DNA of 64,000 nt from Hyperoplus lanceolatus (Eukaryota; Chordata; Actinopteri; Uranoscopiformes; Ammodytidae): the NCBI GenBank assembly GCA_026929865.2, contig CM049416.1:9614001-9678000 (forward strand), given 5' to 3'. Shown here piece after piece: positions 63,207-64,000 of this stretch (position 1 is the first letter of the stretch; each line of letters begins with the position of its first letter). A program made the translations under genes and the position numbers. A model generated the notes under the pieces. It ran no database searches and was not told the DNA's origin. It saw only the letters and a program-made list of their open reading frames with translations.

Positions 63207-64000
63207 TCCCTGAAGCATAGACCAGTAGTGGAGCACTGACATAACCATCTGGAAACACGGGCCTTGGCTAACTGGGTCACAGCCACGCACACACATTACA
63301 ATACACTGTTATCACGAGTCTTCCCCTCCTATGACCCCACACAAGGAGTGATACTAATTTCCATTCTGCTTCTTTCCCCTCTCTTTCACTTTCTCCTTCC
63401 AATCTTACATCTCTCATGCAGGGTCCATTTTCATGCAAATTATTGTTTGTTCCATCACATGCTATCATGTAACCACTATCCGCACCAATCTACATGTTAT
63501 CCGTCATAAGCATGTGAACAGACACCTTGGCATTTTGATACAATATGGAGCTTTTTCCCTATGTTCAAGATCATGTTGTCAGGGCGTCGATTCTAGGCAG
63601 GGGCACTCTAGTAAACCCTTAAAGGGTTGTGGGTTTAAACCCCCAATAGGTATGTTTATTTGAACAACCTTCAGTATGATTCCAACAAATTGCTTCTTGG
63701 ATTGTTGATCATTTTCTGAACCACCTAACACTCCTTTCTTGTTTTCATTCTTCTGCTTACTGTGTAAAAAAGTGTACCTTGAACACTTTCAATTGCGGCC
63801 ATTTTAAAAAGATTTTTTGGTTTGAAGCATAATGAACCCTTGAACCCTTACAACAATGTTCTTGCTGGAGTTGGTTGTAAAGATAACCTGTATCAACTAC
63901 TAAGTATTTAAATAAGAACCTATGTGATATGTGTTCGGTACAAAAAAACAAACAATAATTGAATGTGTGTTAAACAGTGTGCTATCAGTTATATTGAAAC
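62971..64000. other. Gene desert segment at the right edge
   Basis: Contains a (GA)n tract at about 63,163-63,202 and a possible tRNA-derived SINE scrap near 63,578-63,655 (ggttgtgggtttaaaccccc as a B box). No gene recognised up to the edge. Confidence 0.4.
63163..63202. repeat. (GA)n microsatellite, about 40 bp
   Basis: Perfect ga run. Confidence 0.95.

Noticed and set aside
63578-63655. A tRNA gene (B-box-like gggtttaaaccccc)
   Set aside because: No cloverleaf can be drawn; at best a SINE scrap.

Overview
The window looks like nuclear DNA of a teleost fish, probably a percomorph. It has compact intron-containing vertebrate genes, very many long (CA)n/(TG)n runs, Tc1-like DNA transposons and many short palindromic non-autonomous DNA elements (MITEs). 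There is no operon structure and no bacterial signal.

Left part, 1-27,330, is gene-dense. Four genes stand in the same order and orientations as human 22q13.33. They are brd1 (minus, running off the left edge; chromatin reader of HBO1/MOZ acetyltransferase complexes), zbed4 (plus; four BED fingers and a hAT-derived C-terminus), alg12 (minus; ER alpha-1,6-mannosyltransferase) and creld2 (plus; ER-stress chaperone-like protein). alg12 and creld2 are head to head about 520 bp apart, and that interval carries two ERSE-spaced motifs. zbed4 and alg12 are tail to tail, with poly(A) sites under 100 bp apart. I rebuilt exon structures by hand from splice signals, phase arithmetic and family resemblance. 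alg12 and creld2 come out complete (about 495 and 363 residues) and zbed4 is one uninterrupted 1,262-codon exon. brd1 has nine coding exons in view but needs two opposite reading-frame corrections. One alg12 intron has the 5' site and branch site of the minor (U12) spliceosome and apparently AT-AA ends.

Right part, 27,330-64,000, is a gene desert of about 36 kb in which I could support no protein-coding host gene. By synteny the next gene would be pim3, outside the window. It holds a fold-back Tc1 derivative (27,430-29,059), an intact-looking autonomous Tc1-like transposon with a DD34E transposase (54,525-56,158), and a hAT-type MITE with an 8-bp target duplication (31,093-31,858). It also holds a TTAA-flanked composite element with a nested palindrome (39,972-41,324), a 159-bp MITE with perfect terminal repeats, two multi-copy palindromic families shared across the window, LINE and SINE fragments and many microsatellites. 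I saw no retrovirus, LTR element, Polinton, CRISPR, rRNA or convincing tRNA.
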